From: JANWHQ01 sp963775275
Lineage (GTDB): Bacteria > Pseudomonadota > Alphaproteobacteria > Caulobacterales > Caulobacteraceae
Assembly: GCA_963775275.1 (NCBI GenBank)
Contig: CAVZII010000005.1
Coordinates: 1,674,001 to 1,738,000, forward strand
Reading direction: 5' to 3'
DNA: 64,000 nt
Numbering within the stretch: position 1 is the first letter of the stretch; every line of letters starts with the position of its first letter. Both the position numbers and the translations under genes were made by a program. The notes beneath the pieces were generated by a model. The model did no database searches, was not told the origin of the DNA, and was given only the letters and a program-made list of their open reading frames with translations. This document shows positions 54,431 through 63,107 of this stretch, piece by piece.

Positions 54431-55396
54431 ATGCGTGAAGTTCATTTCGCATCGCTGGACCTCAATCTCCTGAGGGTTTTCGACGCCCTGGCCGAGGAGC
54501 GCAGCGTCACGCGCGCGGGCGAACGGCTCGGGCTGACGCAGTCGGCGGTCAGCCACGCGCTGAACCGGCTGAGATACGCGCTGGAGGACGAGCTGTTCCT
54601 GCGCGGGCCGGACGGCATGACCCCGACGCCGCGCGCGCAGGAAATCTGGCCGGAGCTGAGGCGCGGCCTCGGCCAGCTGCAGCATGCGCTGGCGCCCACC
54701 GAGTTCGTTCCGGCCGAGGCGGAGCGGACGTTCAACATCTCGGCCTCCCCCTATATCGGGGAAATCTTCCTGCCGCACGTGATCGCCAGGGTGCGCGCCG
54801 AGGCGCCGAACATCCAGATCCACGTGCGCAGCCCCGACCCGGGCCTGGGCGAAGGGCTGGAAACCGGGCGCCTGGACCTGGCCATCGGCGTGTTCGGGCG
54901 CACCTCCGAGGTCTTCTCGCGCGAGACCCTGTTCGAGGAGCGCCTGGTCTGGGCGGTCCGCGCCGACCACCCCGCGGCCAAGGAGCCGCTGTCGGCCAGG
55001 ACGCTCGAGAAGCTCCCGCTGTGCATGCTGGCGCCGGCGGCCACCGAGCGGCCGCCGTCGGACCGCTCCATCCGCCTGATCGAGCCCAGGGTGATGTGGG
55101 ACGAGCTCACCGCCGACCAGACCCCGCTCGGACGCAACACCCTGCAGCGGATCCGCGTGGCGGTGGACAACGGCCACGCGGCGCTCGCCATCGTCGCCGC
55201 CAGCGACCTGGCTGCGGCCGTGCCGCGCCGGCTGGCGCTGTCGCGCAAGGAGGCGATGAACCTCAAGGTCGTCGACCTGACCGCCGACATCCGCCCCGCG
55301 GCCGCCTTCGAGGCGGTCTGGCGGGCCGACCAGAGCGCCCACCCCGCGCTCAGCTGGCTGAGGGGCGTGATGCGCGAGGCCGCTCAAGAGCCCTGA
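54431..55396 (+). CDS. LysR family transcriptional regulator
   Basis: A 321-residue regulator of the NodD/PcpR-like LysR group. The winged helix-turn-helix lies at about residues 5-65 (LDLNLLRVFDALAEERSVTRAGERLGLTQSAVSHALNRLRYALEDELFLR). The effector-binding domain follows (from about 95, NISASPYIGEIFLPHVIARVRAEAPNIQI; LDLAIGVFG). Divergent from emrA-emrB-nodT, so it is the likely regulator of that pump. Its last 13 bases overlap the convergent cupin gene. Confidence 0.92.
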   Translation: MREVHFASLDLNLLRVFDALAEERSVTRAGERLGLTQSAVSHALNRLRYALEDELFLRGPDGMTPTPRAQEIWPELRRGLGQLQHALAPTEFVPAEAERTFNISASPYIGEIFLPHVIARVRAEAPNIQIHVRSPDPGLGEGLETGRLDLAIGVFGRTSEVFSRETLFEERLVWAVRADHPAAKEPLSARTLEKLPLCMLAPAATERPPSDRSIRLIEPRVMWDELTADQTPLGRNTLQRIRVAVDNGHAALAIVAASDLAAAVPRRLALSRKEAMNLKVVDLTADIRPAAAFEAVWRADQSAHPALSWLRGVMREAAQEP

Positions 55397-55824
55397 GCCG
55401 GGGACCAGCCCTGGGGCGCCAGCTCGAACGCCTCGAACTGGAAGCCGGGCGCGACTGTGCAGCCGACGAGGGTCCAGGTCCCGAGCGGCTCGGCCGACTG
55501 CCACCAGCCGGCCGGGATCACCACCTGGGGCGTGTGGCCGTCCAGCAGGTCCGGGCCCAGGATCTGCGCCTCGGCCGCGCCTTCGGGCGGGGCGAGGCTG
55601 ATCCTGAGCGGATCTCCGGCGTAGTGGTGCCAGACCTCCACCGCGTCGATGACCCGGTGCCAGGCCGACACCTGGCCCTCTTCCAGCAGGTAGAAGATGG
55701 CGGTGGAGGCCGCGCGGCCTTCGCCGGTCTGGTCGCGGAAGGTCTCCTTGTACCAGCCGCCCTCGGGATGGGGCTGAAGGCCCAGGACCTCGATCACCCG
55801 CGCGGCGGCGACCTCGCCGGTCAT
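55384..55824 (-). CDS. DUF985 cupin domain protein
   Basis: A 146-residue small cupin. The DUF985 signature is seen: LGLQPHPEGGWYKETFRD, STAIFYLLEEGQVSAWHRVIDAVEVWHHYAGDPLRI, LDGHTPQVVIPAGWWQSAEPLGTWTLVGCTVAPGFQFEAFELA. Ligand or reaction unknown; His residues in HRV and HHY could bind metal. The ATG at 55824 overlaps the gloB stop by four bases. Confidence 0.9.
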   Translation of the reverse strand: MTGEVAAARVIEVLGLQPHPEGGWYKETFRDQTGEGRAASTAIFYLLEEGQVSAWHRVIDAVEVWHHYAGDPLRISLAPPEGAAEAQILGPDLLDGHTPQVVIPAGWWQSAEPLGTWTLVGCTVAPGFQFEAFELAPQGWSPAQGS

Positions 55825-56546
55825 CCGCGGAACACGTCCTTGGCGTGGCGCACCTCGGCGAAGGCCTCGGCTCCCCCGGCCCTCAGGAAGGGGTTGGCCG
55901 CCTTCTCCAGGCCGATCCGCGTCGGCACGGTCGGCTCGCCCCGCTCGCGCGCGGCGAACACCTGCTCGGCCCGCGCCTTCAGGGCCGGGCTGTCGTCGAC
56001 GGAGAGGGCGAAGCGGGCGTTGGAGGCCGTGTACTCGTGGGCGCAATAGACCAGGGTCTGGTCGGGCAGGTCGGCGAGCCGGGAAAGGCTGGTCCACATC
56101 TGCTGGGGCGTGCCCTCGAACACCCGTCCGCAGCCGAGCGCGAACAGGGTGTCGCCCACGAACACGATCGCGTCGGCCGCGTCGTAATAGGAGATGTGGC
56201 CGAGCGTGTGCCCGCCGGTGTCGAGCACCTCCAGGCGGGTCTGGCCGAGCTCGACGATGTCGCCCTCGCCGACGGGCCGGTCGAGCGGGGCGATCCGCGT
56301 CACCTCCTGCGGCCCCACGATCTCGCAGCCCGTGGCGTCCTTGATCCGCGCGTTTCCGCCGGCGTGGTCCGGGTGCCAGTGGGTGTTCAGGATCAGGTCG
56401 AGCCTCCAGCCCAGGCGCTCGAGCTCGCGAAGGATCGCCTCGGCGTCGGGCGTGTCGATGCAGCCCGTGGTCCCGGACGCCTCGTCCCGGATCAGGAAGC
56501 CGTAGTTGTCCGCAAGGCAGGGGAACTGGTGGACCTGGAGCGTCAT
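55821..56546 (-). CDS. gloB: Hydroxyacylglutathione hydrolase (glyoxalase II)
   Basis: A 241-residue metallo-beta-lactamase-fold enzyme that hydrolyses S-lactoylglutathione in methylglyoxal detoxification. Metal ligands THWHPDH (His56, His58, Asp60, His61), GHTLGHISYY, VGDTLFALGCGRVFEGTPQQMW and CAHEYTASNARFAL are all intact. It heads a two-gene unit with the cupin and is divergent from the methyltransferase gene, a common pairing in Alphaproteobacteria. Confidence 0.95.
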   Translation of the reverse strand: MTLQVHQFPCLADNYGFLIRDEASGTTGCIDTPDAEAILRELERLGWRLDLILNTHWHPDHAGGNARIKDATGCEIVGPQEVTRIAPLDRPVGEGDIVELGQTRLEVLDTGGHTLGHISYYDAADAIVFVGDTLFALGCGRVFEGTPQQMWTSLSRLADLPDQTLVYCAHEYTASNARFALSVDDSPALKARAEQVFAARERGEPTVPTRIGLEKAANPFLRAGGAEAFAEVRHAKDVFRG

Positions 56547-56613
56547 GGGGGACCCCGCGGGCCGGTGGATTCGCCTATATGATAGGTCGGGTCAGCCAGG
56601 TCCATGCGCCTCC

Positions 56614-57387
56614 ATGCGTCGCGACGTCCTCGAACTGCGCCAATTCTACGCCGAGCCCCTCGGGCGCGCGGCGCGCGAGATGATCCGCCGCAAGCTCGAG
56701 GAGGCCTGGGGCGACGGACACGGGCTCGACATCCTGGGGCTCGGCTACGCGACGCCGTTCCTTGACGGGCTGGGCGCCGCGCGTCGCGTGGCGGCCGCCA
56801 TGCCGGCCGGCCAGGGGGTGGAGCCCTGGCCCCAGGGCGGCCGCAACCTCTCCGCCCTGATGGACGAGACGGCCCTGGCCTTCCCCAATGCGGTGTTCGA
56901 CCGGATCCTGGTGGTCCACGGCCTGGAGGAGGCGGACGATCCCCTGGCGCTGCTGCGCGAGGTCTGGCGCGTGCTCGCGCCGTCCGGGCGTGTGGTCATC
57001 GCGGCCGCCTCGCGGCTCGGGCTCTGGTCGGACGCCGAGCAGACCCCCTTCGGCCACGGCCGGCCCTACACCCGCGCCCAGCTCGAGGGACTGGTGCGCG
57101 AGGCCGAGCTGGAGCCCATCGCCTGGTCGCGCGCGCTCTATGCGCCGCCGCTCGCCTGGACCGCCCGCTGGGCCGAGGGATTCGAGCAGGTGGGCTCCAG
57201 GATCTGGCCGCAGTTCTCGGGATTGATCCTCCTGGAGGCGGTCAAGCAGACCTTCGCGGTCAAGCCCAGGACCGCTCCGGTCAAGCGCCGGCGCGCGCCG
57301 GCGGCGCTGAAGCCGGCGCCGGCGGGGCGCGTCTTCCCGCCTCCGGCGCAGGCCCGCTTGGAGGACGCGCGCTTTCGGCCTAGGTAG
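56614..57387 (+). CDS. Class I SAM-dependent methyltransferase
   Basis: A 257-residue Rossmann-type methyltransferase. The SAM-binding loop is atypical, ILGLGYATPFLDGL, followed by an acidic/active region (FDRILVVHGLEEADDPLALLREVWRVLAPSGRVVIAA) matching motifs of the Methyltransf_11 group. The C-terminal tail is Pro/Ala/Arg-rich. Substrate unknown. ATG at 56614; the reading frame is open further upstream but without protein-like sequence. Confidence 0.85.
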   Translation: MRRDVLELRQFYAEPLGRAAREMIRRKLEEAWGDGHGLDILGLGYATPFLDGLGAARRVAAAMPAGQGVEPWPQGGRNLSALMDETALAFPNAVFDRILVVHGLEEADDPLALLREVWRVLAPSGRVVIAAASRLGLWSDAEQTPFGHGRPYTRAQLEGLVREAELEPIAWSRALYAPPLAWTARWAEGFEQVGSRIWPQFSGLILLEAVKQTFAVKPRTAPVKRRRAPAALKPAPAGRVFPPPAQARLEDARFRPR

Positions 57388-57422
57388 GAGCGGCTCCAAG
57401 CACAGAACGGACGAGGCCCCCG

Positions 57423-57767
57423 ATGAAGCTGATCACCGCCATCATCAAGCCCAGCCGGCTCGACGCGGCGCTGGACGCGGTGACCCAGGCCGGCGCATCG
57501 GGCCTGACGGTCACCGAGGTGCGCGGCTACGGGCGCCAGAAGGGCAAGACCGAGGTCTACAGGGGCGCGGAATACGAGGTGAAGCTGCTGCCCAAGGTCA
57601 AGCTCGAGATCGCCGTGCCGTCCGACATCGCCGAGCGCGTGGTCGAGGCCGTGGCCAAGGCCGCCAACACCGGCAAGATCGGCGACGGCAAGGTGTTCGT
57701 GACGGACCTGGAGCAGGCCCTGCGCATCCGCACCGGCGAGCGCGACGCCCAGGCGATCGCGGGCTAA
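57423..57767 (+). CDS. glnB: Nitrogen regulatory P-II protein (GlnB/GlnK)
   Basis: A 114-residue P-II signal protein. The T-loop has the uridylylation Tyr51 (YRGAEYEVKLLPKVKLE), with GYGRQKGKTEVYRG before it, and the C-terminal ATP-binding RIRTGERDAQAI. Neither glnA nor amtB lies next to it, so GlnB versus GlnK cannot be settled by context; the T-loop looks GlnB-like. Its stop shares bases with the convergent metW stop. Confidence 0.92.
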   Translation: MKLITAIIKPSRLDAALDAVTQAGASGLTVTEVRGYGRQKGKTEVYRGAEYEVKLLPKVKLEIAVPSDIAERVVEAVAKAANTGKIGDGKVFVTDLEQALRIRTGERDAQAIAG

Positions 57768-58507
57768 CCCTCGTCCTGGCCGAACAGCCCGGTCGCCTGC
57801 GCTGGCGTCTCGGCCCCAGCCGTCCCCTGATTGGCGAGCAGGAACAGGGCCGCCTCCGATCGCCAGTTCTCGAACGCGCTGCGCGGGTCGATGGGCCTGG
57901 GGGGATGGCCGGTGGTGAGCGCCGCGCAGTGCTCGATCCTGAGGCCGAGGTCGTCGGTCAGGATCACGAAGTCCTTCAGCGTGCACATGTGGATGTTGGG
58001 CGTCGACCACCAGTGGTGCGGCAGGGCCGGCGTCTCGGGCATGCGCCCGTTCGTCAGCAATGCAAGGCGCGTGCGCCAATGCCCGAAATTGGGGAAGGAG
58101 ACGACGGCGCGGCCGGCGATGCGCAGCAGCTCGGCCAGGACGTCCCTGGGCGCGACCGTCGCCTGCAGGGTCTGGGACAGGATGGCGTAGTCGAAGGCGT
58201 TGGCGGGGAAGTCCTTGAGGTCGCGGTCGGCGTCGCCCTGCACCACCGCCAGGCCCCTGGCGAGGCAGGCGGAGACCCCGCCCGAGCTGATCTCGAGCCC
58301 GCGCCCGTCGCAGCCCTTCTCGGTGGCCAGGAGCTCGAGCAACGCGCCCTCGCCACAGCCCACGTCCAGCACGCGCGAGCCAGGCCGCACCAGGCGCAGG
58401 ATCTCTGCGAAGTCGGGCCTCAGCTCGCCCGGCCGGCCGATGTCGCGGCTGGGCCGCAGCCGCGCGCCGGGGGATGCGGCCTCGCCGTTGGCGCGAAGCG
58501 CGGTCAC
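57764..58507 (-). CDS. metW: Methionine biosynthesis protein MetW
   Basis: A 247-residue SAM-methyltransferase-like partner of MetX. Motif I is RVLDVGCGEGALLELLA, then LSQTLQATVAPRDVLAELLRIAGRAVVSFPNFGHWRTRLALLTNGRMP and LPHHWWSTPNIHMCTLKDF, the strongest MetW signatures. The GTG start overlaps the metX TGA by four bases. The tail after about 220 (AGAETPAQATGLFG) is lineage-specific. Confidence 0.94.
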   Translation of the reverse strand: MTALRANGEAASPGARLRPSRDIGRPGELRPDFAEILRLVRPGSRVLDVGCGEGALLELLATEKGCDGRGLEISSGGVSACLARGLAVVQGDADRDLKDFPANAFDYAILSQTLQATVAPRDVLAELLRIAGRAVVSFPNFGHWRTRLALLTNGRMPETPALPHHWWSTPNIHMCTLKDFVILTDDLGLRIEHCAALTTGHPPRPIDPRSAFENWRSEAALFLLANQGTAGAETPAQATGLFGQDEG

Positions 58508-59652
58508 AGCACGCCCCGCGCCTTGCCGGCCGAGTCGATGAACCCCTGGAGCGCCGCCTGCATGACCGGCTCGTCGAGCAGGAAGGCGTCGTGGCCCTTG
58601 TCGCTCTCGATCTCGACGAAGCTGGCGCGGGCGCCGGCCGCGTTCAGGGCGCGCACGATCGTGCGGCTCTCGGTGGTCGGATAGAGCCAGTCCGAGGTGA
58701 AGGAGAGCACGCAGAAGCGCACCTGCCGCGCCCGGGTGAAGGCCTGGGCCAAGGCGCCGCCGTGGCTCTGCGCCAGGTCGAAGTAGTCCATCGCCCGGGT
58801 GATGTAGAGGTAGGAGTTGGCGTCGAAGCGCTCGACGAACCTCGCGCCCTGGTGGCGCAGGTAGCTCTCCACCTGGAAGTCGGCGTCGAAGCCCCAGCTG
58901 AGGCCGTCGCGCTGGAGCTGGCGGCCGAACTTGCGCTGCAGGGCGGCTTCGGAAAGGTAGGTGATGTGCGCGGCCATGCGCGCCACCGCCAGGCCCTTCT
59001 CGGGCCGGACGCCCTGGCGCGCGTAGTCGCCGCCGCGCCAGTCCGGATCGGCCATGATCGCCTGGCGTCCGACCTCGTGCAGGGCGATGTTCTGGGCCGA
59101 GTGGCGCGCGGCCGCCGCGATGCAGACCGCCGCATAGAGCCGCTCTGGATAGTCCGCCGCCCACTGCAGCACCTGCATGCCGCCCATGGAGCCGCCGACC
59201 ACCGCCAGCAGGGTCTCGACGCCCAGGTGGTCGAGCAGCATGGCCTGGGCGCGCACCATGTCGGCGATGGTGATCACGGGAAAGCTCACGCCATAGGGCT
59301 GGCCTGTGGCCGGGTCGATCGAGCCGGGTCCGGTCGTGCCCATGCACCCGCCCACCACGTTGGAGCAGATGATGAAGTGGCGCTGCGGGTCGATCGCCCG
59401 AGCGGGCCCGACCGTGCTGCTCCACCAGCCGGGCTTGCCGGTGATGGGATTGTTCGACGCCACGTGCTGGTCCAGCGTCAGGGCGTGGCAGATCAGGATG
59501 GCGTTGGACCGGTCCGCGTTCAGCCGGCCATAGGTGCGGTAGGCGATCTCCAGATCCTGGATCCGACCGCCGGACTCCAGCTGGAGCGCGCGGCCGGAAA
59601 AGCGCGCGACGCCTTCGTCCGACACGATCCTGGTTGCGCCATCCTCGGCCAT
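58504..59652 (-). CDS. metX: Homoserine O-acyltransferase MetX
   Basis: A 382-residue alpha/beta hydrolase-fold enzyme that acylates L-homoserine for methionine synthesis. Marks are ILICHALTLDQHVA, the oxyanion region GGCMGTTGPGSIDP, nucleophile elbow GGSMGGMQ (Ser155) and late Asp/His (SFTSDWLYPT, SDKGHDAFLLD). Acetyl versus succinyl specificity cannot be decided by eye. ATG at 59652 preferred; the in-frame upstream part contains an intergenic palindrome and is not protein-like. Confidence 0.94.
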   Translation of the reverse strand: MAEDGATRIVSDEGVARFSGRALQLESGGRIQDLEIAYRTYGRLNADRSNAILICHALTLDQHVASNNPITGKPGWWSSTVGPARAIDPQRHFIICSNVVGGCMGTTGPGSIDPATGQPYGVSFPVITIADMVRAQAMLLDHLGVETLLAVVGGSMGGMQVLQWAADYPERLYAAVCIAAAARHSAQNIALHEVGRQAIMADPDWRGGDYARQGVRPEKGLAVARMAAHITYLSEAALQRKFGRQLQRDGLSWGFDADFQVESYLRHQGARFVERFDANSYLYITRAMDYFDLAQSHGGALAQAFTRARQVRFCVLSFTSDWLYPTTESRTIVRALNAAGARASFVEIESDKGHDAFLLDEPVMQAALQGFIDSAGKARGVL

Positions 59653-59776
59653 GGCGGCCTTGGACAGCTTGACCGGGAAGCTGTCAACGGGCGCGTTCCA
59701 GCCGGGACGCTTCCAGGTCGCCGCCCGCTTGATCCGACCTGACGCCCATCCCGCTGCCGCGATTCTCCACTCGGTC

Positions 59777-59820
59777 GCGATTTCGGACAGCGAACCGGTA
59801 CCCACTTCGCCTGAAATCGC
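59777..59820. repeat. ACCGGT-type palindrome, member 2
   Basis: A 44-base imperfect palindrome bounded by GCGATTTC and GAAATCGC with central GCGAACCGGTACCCACTTCGC, between metX and sixA and ending 14 bases before the sixA ATG. Same architecture as at 5067-5113 and 62379-62422. Confidence 0.65.
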
Positions 59821-59834
59821 TCTAAGGAGATTCA

Positions 59835-60357
59835 ATGCCCGACCCGGCGACATCGATGCGGCGGCTGATCCTGATGCGGCACGGCGAGGCCGAGCGCCCG
59901 CGGCCGGGGCTGGAGGATTTCGAGCGCGCCCTGAACGCCGAGGGACAGGCCGAAATCGGCCCGCGTGGGACGCGCCATCGCCGAAGCGGGCCTGGCGCCG
60001 GACCTGGCCCTGGTCTCGACGGCGACGCGGGCGCTGGAGACCTGGCGCGCCGTCGCGCCGTCCTTCCCGAAGGCCCAGGTTCGCGAGGACGCCGGCCTCT
60101 ACGCCGCCCCGGCCTCGCGCCTGGCGGCGGCCGTGCGCGACGCGCCAGCGGCGCTGAGCGTGATCCTGGTGGGCCACAATCCCGGCCTTCACCAGTACGC
60201 TGTCCACCTGGCGCGCCAGGCCGACGCCTCGGGCGCCGAGGCGCGGACACTCTACGAGAAGCTCCCGACCGGGGCCGCGGCCGTGTTCGCGCTGGACGAG
60301 GCGGGCCGGCCGACGCTGGAGCGCCTGTTCCTGCCCAAGGCGCTGAGGGGACGATGA
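59835..60357 (+). CDS. SixA-type histidine phosphatase, frame broken
   Basis: A 174-residue (corrected) histidine-phosphatase-superfamily protein. The catalytic RHG motif is LILMRHGEAERP near residue 15, and the second His is in VGHNPGLHQYAVHLA. One extra G at 59958-59959 separates the N-terminal frame (ALNAEGQAEI) from the rest (ARVGRAIAEAGLAPDLALVSTATRALETW). SixA relatives dephosphorylate phospho-His domains. AAGGAG lies 5 bases before the ATG. The stop overlaps the DUF952 start by four bases. Confidence 0.82.
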
Positions 60358-60677
60358 GCCTGATCTACAAGATCCTGCCCCAGGCCGAATGGGACGAGGC
60401 GCTCGCCGCCGGCCGCTTCGAAGGCTCGGGCATCGACCTGAAGGACGGCTTCATCCACTTCTCGTCCCGGGAGCAGCTCAGCGAGACCCTGCGCCTTCAC
60501 TTCGCCGGCCGGACGGGCCTCCTGGTCGTGGCCGTGGAGGCGTCTTCGCTCGGCGAGGCCCTGAAATGGGAGCCGTCGCGGGGCGGCGAGCTCTTCCCGC
60601 ACCTCTATGGCGCCTTGCCGACCGAGCTCGCCTTGTCGGTCGAGCCGGTCGTCCCTCCGGGCGGCGGGGCCGCTTGA
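60354..60677 (+). CDS. DUF952 family protein
   Basis: A 107-residue protein with the DUF952 pattern: IYKILPQAEWDEALAAGRFEGSGIDLKDGFIHFSSREQLSETLRLHFAG, then LLVVAVEASSLGEALKWEPSRGGELFPHLYGAL. DUF952 is related to the ADP-ribosyltransferase-like fold in structure surveys; the function is unknown. It overlaps both neighbours (ATGA with sixA, TTGA with pyrD). Confidence 0.9.
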   Translation: MSLIYKILPQAEWDEALAAGRFEGSGIDLKDGFIHFSSREQLSETLRLHFAGRTGLLVVAVEASSLGEALKWEPSRGGELFPHLYGALPTELALSVEPVVPPGGGAA

Positions 60678-61729
60678 GCCTGTTGGCCGACATCGGGGCG
60701 GCGGCGCTGCGGCGGCTGGACGCCGAGACCGCCCACAGGCTCGCGATCAAGGCGCTGAGCTCGGGCCTGGGTCCCGGCGCCGCGGGGCCGAACGACCCGG
60801 TCCTGCAGACCGATGTCGCGGGCCTGAGGCTGCCCAACGGCGTTGGCCTGGCGGCTGGCTTCGACAAGGACGCCGAGGCCCCGGACGCCATGCTGCGGGC
60901 CGGGTTCGGCTTCGTGGAGTGCGGCACGGTCACGCCGGCGCCCCAGCCCGGCAATCCGCGCCCGCGGGTGTTCCGGCTGGCCGAGGACCGGGCGGTGATC
61001 AACCGCTACGGCTTCAACAGCCAGGGACTCGCCGCATTCGCCGGCCGCCTGGAGCGGCGGGCACGGACCGGGGTCGTCGGGGCCAACATCGGGGCGAACA
61101 AGGACTCCGAGGACCGCGTCGGCGACTATGTCGAGGGGCTGAGGCGCCTCTGGACCCTGGCCGACTACTTCACCGTCAATATCTCCTCGCCCAACACGCC
61201 GGGGCTGCGCGACCTGCAGGCGCGCGCGGCGTTGGACGATCTGCTGGGGCGCCTGGCCGAGGCGCGCGCGGCGCTCAGCGCCGACGCCGGCGCGCGGCCG
61301 CTGCTGCTCAAGGTGGCGCCGGACCTGGAGGCTCGTCAGATCGACGACATCTGCGGCTCGGTCCAGGCCCATGGCCTGGACGGAATCATCGTCGGAAACA
61401 CCACGCTCAGCCGGCCGATGTGGCTGCACTCGAGTCTCAGGACCGAGGCGGGCGGGCTCTCGGGCGCGCCCCTGATGGCGCTGTCGACCCGGGTCCTGCG
61501 TCTCTTCCGCCAGAAGGCCGGCGACAGCCTCGCCCTGATCGGTTGCGGCGGGATCGGCTCGGGCGAGGACGCCTACGCCAAGATCCGCGCCGGCGCCCGC
61601 GCGGTCCAGCTCTATACCGCCATGGCCTATCAGGGCCTGGGCCTGGTCGGCCGGATCAAGCGCGACCTCGCGGCGCGTCTGCGCGCGGACGGCTTCGCGA
61701 GCCTTGGCGAGGCGGTCGGGACCAGCTGA
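60674..61729 (+). CDS. pyrD: Dihydroorotate dehydrogenase (quinone), class 2
   Basis: A 351-residue FMN enzyme of pyrimidine synthesis, membrane-associated through its N-terminal helices. Marks are LPNGVGLAAGFDKDAEA, ECGTVTPAPQPGNPRPRVFRLAEDRAVINRYGFNSQG, VNISSPNTPGLRDLQ (catalytic Ser), GIIVGNTTLSRP and LIGCGGIGSGEDAYAKIRAGARAVQLYTAMAYQG. A TTG start overlapping the DUF952 stop gives the normal length. Confidence 0.95.
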   Translation: MSLLADIGAAALRRLDAETAHRLAIKALSSGLGPGAAGPNDPVLQTDVAGLRLPNGVGLAAGFDKDAEAPDAMLRAGFGFVECGTVTPAPQPGNPRPRVFRLAEDRAVINRYGFNSQGLAAFAGRLERRARTGVVGANIGANKDSEDRVGDYVEGLRRLWTLADYFTVNISSPNTPGLRDLQARAALDDLLGRLAEARAALSADAGARPLLLKVAPDLEARQIDDICGSVQAHGLDGIIVGNTTLSRPMWLHSSLRTEAGGLSGAPLMALSTRVLRLFRQKAGDSLALIGCGGIGSGEDAYAKIRAGARAVQLYTAMAYQGLGLVGRIKRDLAARLRADGFASLGEAVGTS

Positions 61730-61817
61730 CCCGTTGTGCCGGGCGCTCCCGGCGCCTATCATCGGGGCCGGCGCAGCTCCCCTTGCGCCTCAAGTGCTGT
61801 CAGCGAGATTTCCCGAG

Positions 61818-62378
61818 ATGGACGTGAAGGTCCCGGCCATGTCCGCCGCGCGCGCGAGCGTCCAAGGCTACGATCCCAAGCTGCACGACCCTTTCTTCGA
61901 CGGCGTGTCCGACGCCCTGGCCGACAAGGGCTTCGTGACCGCGGGCCTGGACGACGTGATCACCTGGGCGCGTACGGGCTCGTTGATGTGGATGACCTTC
62001 GGGCTCGCCTGCTGCGCGGTCGAGATGATGCAGGCCTCGATGCCGCGCTATGACCTCGAGCGGTTCGGCTTCGCGCCCCGCGCCAGCCCGCGCCAGTCGG
62101 ACGTGATGATCGTGGCGGGCACCTTGACCAACAAGATGGCTCCGGCCCTGCGCAAGGTCTACGACCAGATGCCCGAGCCGCGCTACGTGATCTCGATGGG
62201 CAGCTGCGCCAACGGCGGCGGCTACTACCACTACAGCTACGCCATCGTCCGCGGCTGCGACCGGATCGTGCCGGTGGACGTCTATGTGCCGGGCTGTCCG
62301 CCCACCGCCGAGGCCCTGGTCTACGGCGTGCTGCAGCTGCAGAAGAAGATCCGCCGCACCGGCACGATCGAGCGGTAA
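61818..62378 (+). CDS. nuoB: NADH-quinone oxidoreductase subunit B
   Basis: A 186-residue complex I subunit carrying cluster N2. All four [4Fe-4S] ligands are present: Cys65, Cys66 (GLACCAVEMM), Cys130 (MGSCANGGGYYHYSY) and Cys160 (VPGCPPTAEALVYG). It stands alone: pyrD lies upstream, alkB (opposite strand) downstream, with no nuoA or nuoC nearby, although these normally flank nuoB. It may be a second copy or a relocated gene. ATG at 61818 with GAGA before it. Confidence 0.93.
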   Translation: MDVKVPAMSAARASVQGYDPKLHDPFFDGVSDALADKGFVTAGLDDVITWARTGSLMWMTFGLACCAVEMMQASMPRYDLERFGFAPRASPRQSDVMIVAGTLTNKMAPALRKVYDQMPEPRYVISMGSCANGGGYYHYSYAIVRGCDRIVPVDVYVPGCPPTAEALVYGVLQLQKKIRRTGTIER

Positions 62379-62422
62379 GCGATCGCACGAGAAGCGGGGA
62401 CCGGTTCTCCGTTCGCGATCGC
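62379..62422. repeat. ACCGGT-type palindrome, member 3
   Basis: A 44-base imperfect palindrome directly after the nuoB stop, bounded on both sides by GCGATCGC, with GAGAA/TTCTC inner arms around GCGGGGACCGG. It could end transcription between convergent nuoB and alkB. Same family as 5067-5113 and 59777-59820. Confidence 0.7.
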
Positions 62423-62436
62423 GCCGACGAGCGATG

Positions 62437-63033
62437 TCAGGCGGGCCGCGCCCGGCGAAGGGTGAGATTGATCCGCCCGCCGCCCTCGATCAGGCGCGAG
62501 GAGCCCGGAAGGATCCGGTCCACGCCGTGATGCCAGAGCCGCGCCTCACCCGCCAGGATGCAGGCGTCGCCGGAACTGAGCCTGAGCGTCCGCGTCGGAT
62601 CGCGCCGTGTCGGGCCCCCCAGGCGGAAGACGGCCGTGTCCCCCAAAGACACCGACAGCACCGGGAACGAGAAGTCCGCCTCGTCCCGGTCCTGGTGCAT
62701 TCCCATGCGCGCCTGCGGCCCATAAAGGTTCACCAGGCAGGCGTCCGGCGGCGAGGGTGAACCGGTCAGACGGTCCCACAGCCCGAGCAGGACCTCGGGG
62801 ATCGGCGGCCAGGGGCGGCCGGTCTTCGGGTGCAGGGGCTCGTAGCGGTAGCCCCTGGCGTCGGTGATCCAGCCGAGCGGGCCGAGGTTGGTCATGCGCA
62901 CGGACATCGGCTGGCCGCCCGGCGTGACCGGCCGGTAGAAGGGCGCCTCTTCGGCGGCGGCCATGACCTCGTCCGCCAGCGCGCGCTGTGCGTCCGCGTG
63001 CAGGGCGTCGGGGAAGAGGCGGAAGCCGTCCAT
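62437..63033 (-). CDS. alkB: Alpha-ketoglutarate-dependent dioxygenase AlkB
   Basis: A 198-residue Fe(II)/2-oxoglutarate enzyme that removes alkyl lesions from DNA/RNA bases. The metal triad is His113/Asp115 (MGMHQDRDEADFSFP) and His168 or 169 (LWHHGVDRI); the 2-oxoglutarate Arg lies in GRINLTLRRA. NLYGPQARMGMHQD and SVSLGDTAVFRLGG are typical. ATG at 63033; the in-frame ATG at 63069 is less likely. Confidence 0.93.
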   Translation of the reverse strand: MDGFRLFPDALHADAQRALADEVMAAAEEAPFYRPVTPGGQPMSVRMTNLGPLGWITDARGYRYEPLHPKTGRPWPPIPEVLLGLWDRLTGSPSPPDACLVNLYGPQARMGMHQDRDEADFSFPVLSVSLGDTAVFRLGGPTRRDPTRTLRLSSGDACILAGEARLWHHGVDRILPGSSRLIEGGGRINLTLRRARPA

Positions 63034-63107
63034 GGCCCGATGATAAGCCCTGGATGGAGGAACGTTCACTGGCCCGGCGCGCGCCTATCGCCTAGCGTGC
63101 AGACGCG

